From Paraglaciecola arctica (GTDB lineage Bacteria; Pseudomonadota; Gammaproteobacteria; Enterobacterales; Alteromonadaceae): a stretch of DNA of 6,421 bases. The notes beneath the pieces are model-generated. The model did not search any database, had not been told where the DNA came from, and saw only the letters and a list, made by a program, of their open reading frames with translations. This document shows, piece by piece, positions 5,961 through 6,421 of this stretch. The translations under genes were made by a program, and so were the position numbers. The DNA lies in NCBI GenBank assembly GCA_003232445.1, contig QIJM01000471.1:1-6421 (forward strand), written 5' to 3'. The stretch's first letter is position 1. Each line of letters opens with the position of its first letter.

Positions 5961-5968
5961 TTAATGCC

Positions 5969-6214
5969 ATGGCAAGAAATACATCAGTGACATTAGGTGA
6001 GCATTTCGACGACTTTGTGCATGAAAAAATCAATGCAGGGCGTTTTCAATCGGTGAGTGAAGTAGTCCGCGCTGGCCTGCGTAAATTAGAAGAAGACGAA
6101 ATAAAGCTGCAAGCGCTCAGGGATAAGTTGCAAGCGGGAGAAGATAGCCCATTGGTCGATGGCTTTAATGGTGACAAATTTATTGAGGCGCTACATAAAA
6201 AACACCTCAAATGA
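5969..6214 (+). CDS. parD: ParD-family type II antitoxin
   Basis: An 81-residue protein with the layout of ParD/CopG-type antitoxins. The N-terminal NTSVTLGEHFDDFV (4-17) is the ribbon of a ribbon-helix-helix DNA-binding domain, followed by the helices holding GRFQSVSEVVRAGLRKLEED (24-43), a conserved ParD block. The acidic, charged C-terminus (44-81) would wrap around and inhibit the ParE toxin. In known pairs the complex represses its own promoter, and loss of the labile antitoxin frees the toxin. The gene is complete and lies ten bases before the toxin ATG, the usual antitoxin-first order. The pair borders an IS remnant, as expected in a horizontally acquired or variable region. Confidence 0.9.
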   Translation: MARNTSVTLGEHFDDFVHEKINAGRFQSVSEVVRAGLRKLEEDEIKLQALRDKLQAGEDSPLVDGFNGDKFIEALHKKHLK

Positions 6215-6224
6215 ACCTTAGCAA

Positions 6225-6421
6225 ATGACCATAAAATATCGTATTAGGGCGCTTGCGCAGGCCGACCTTGAATCAATCTGGCTTTATACTGGTGAAGAGT
6301 GGAGTGTAGCGCAGGCTGACACTTACCTTGAGTCATTGATACAACGCTTTGAGTGGCTGGCAGAAAACCCCACACTGGGCAAACCACGGGATGATATTAA
6401 ACAGGGGTACTTCTGTTTTCC
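6225..6421 (+). CDS. parE: ParE-family toxin, N-terminal part (cut by window end)
   Basis: The frame from ATG at 6225 stays open to the window end (65 full codons of an expected 95-100). It reads MTIKYRIRALAQADLESIW, then WSVAQADTYLESLIQRFEWL and ENPTLGKPRDDIKQGY, the typical RelE/ParE pattern (xxAxxDLExIWxYT...AxxYLxxLxxxFxxLAxxPxLGxxRDDIxxGY). Members of this family poison DNA gyrase or, in RelE relatives, cleave mRNA; the ParD-type partner points to the ParE subgroup. The start is fixed by a TAG in frame just upstream (6219-6221). No clear ribosome binding site precedes it, so translation probably depends on coupling to the antitoxin. The C-terminal toxicity residues lie outside the window, so activity cannot be judged. 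Confidence 0.88.
   Translation, partial: MTIKYRIRALAQADLESIWLYTGEEWSVAQADTYLESLIQRFEWLAENPTLGKPRDDIKQGYFCF

Larger units (their letters stand above)
5320..5968. other. Gene-poor decayed region between ABC operon and parDE
   Basis: About 650 bases without an intact gene. From left to right: about 90 bases of AT-rich sequence with no recognisable terminator and an 8-bp direct repeat TCTCTAAT (5353-5360, 5401-5408), the second copy touching the IS tip; the IS3-family 3' fragment (5409 to about 5663); an unidentified short - strand frame (5657-5791); and an AT-rich leader of the toxin-antitoxin pair. The DUF4340-type gene that commonly follows a GldG-like gene is not here. Confidence 0.6.

Overview
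The window looks like chromosomal DNA of a marine gammaproteobacterium, probably in or near Alteromonadales. This rests on three things: the moderately AT-rich base composition, a sodium/sugar symporter very close to the Vibrio vSGLT type, and the mix of an EAL regulator, a Gld-type ABC exporter and a ParDE module. The genus cannot be fixed from the sequence alone.

Layout. Positions 1-90 are the last codons of an EAL-domain protein on the + strand. A convergent gap holds a perfect 12-bp stem (187-226). A complete Na+/solute symporter gene of the vSGLT/SGLT group follows on the - strand (266-1837). A divergent intergenic region of about 400 bp (1838-2240) carries the promoters of the symporter and of the next operon. 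From 2241 to 5319 there is a tightly coupled three-gene + strand operon: a GldA-like ATPase, a GldF-like ABC-2 permease and a GldG-like auxiliary membrane protein. The first two genes overlap by 8 bp, and the third starts on the base after the second gene's stop.

After the operon comes about 650 bp of decayed accessory DNA: the 3' end of an IS3-family element on the - strand, its tip present as a 14-bp tandem duplication, and an unidentified short reading frame cut off at the inner IS junction. The window ends in a ParD-ParE toxin-antitoxin pair (antitoxin complete, toxin cut by the window edge).

The most striking observation is in the ATPase. All ABC motifs are present except the Walker A P-loop, where the expected GxNGAGKTT-type sequence is shortened to GLLGKKTT, as if four codons (NGAG) had been removed in frame. 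If real, this subunit should not bind ATP normally, although the two downstream genes look intact. The DUF4340 gene that often ends this operon type is also missing, and the IS remnant lies where it would be. Together these suggest an exporter operon that is decaying or functionally altered. I found no clear candidate for a wholly new system.
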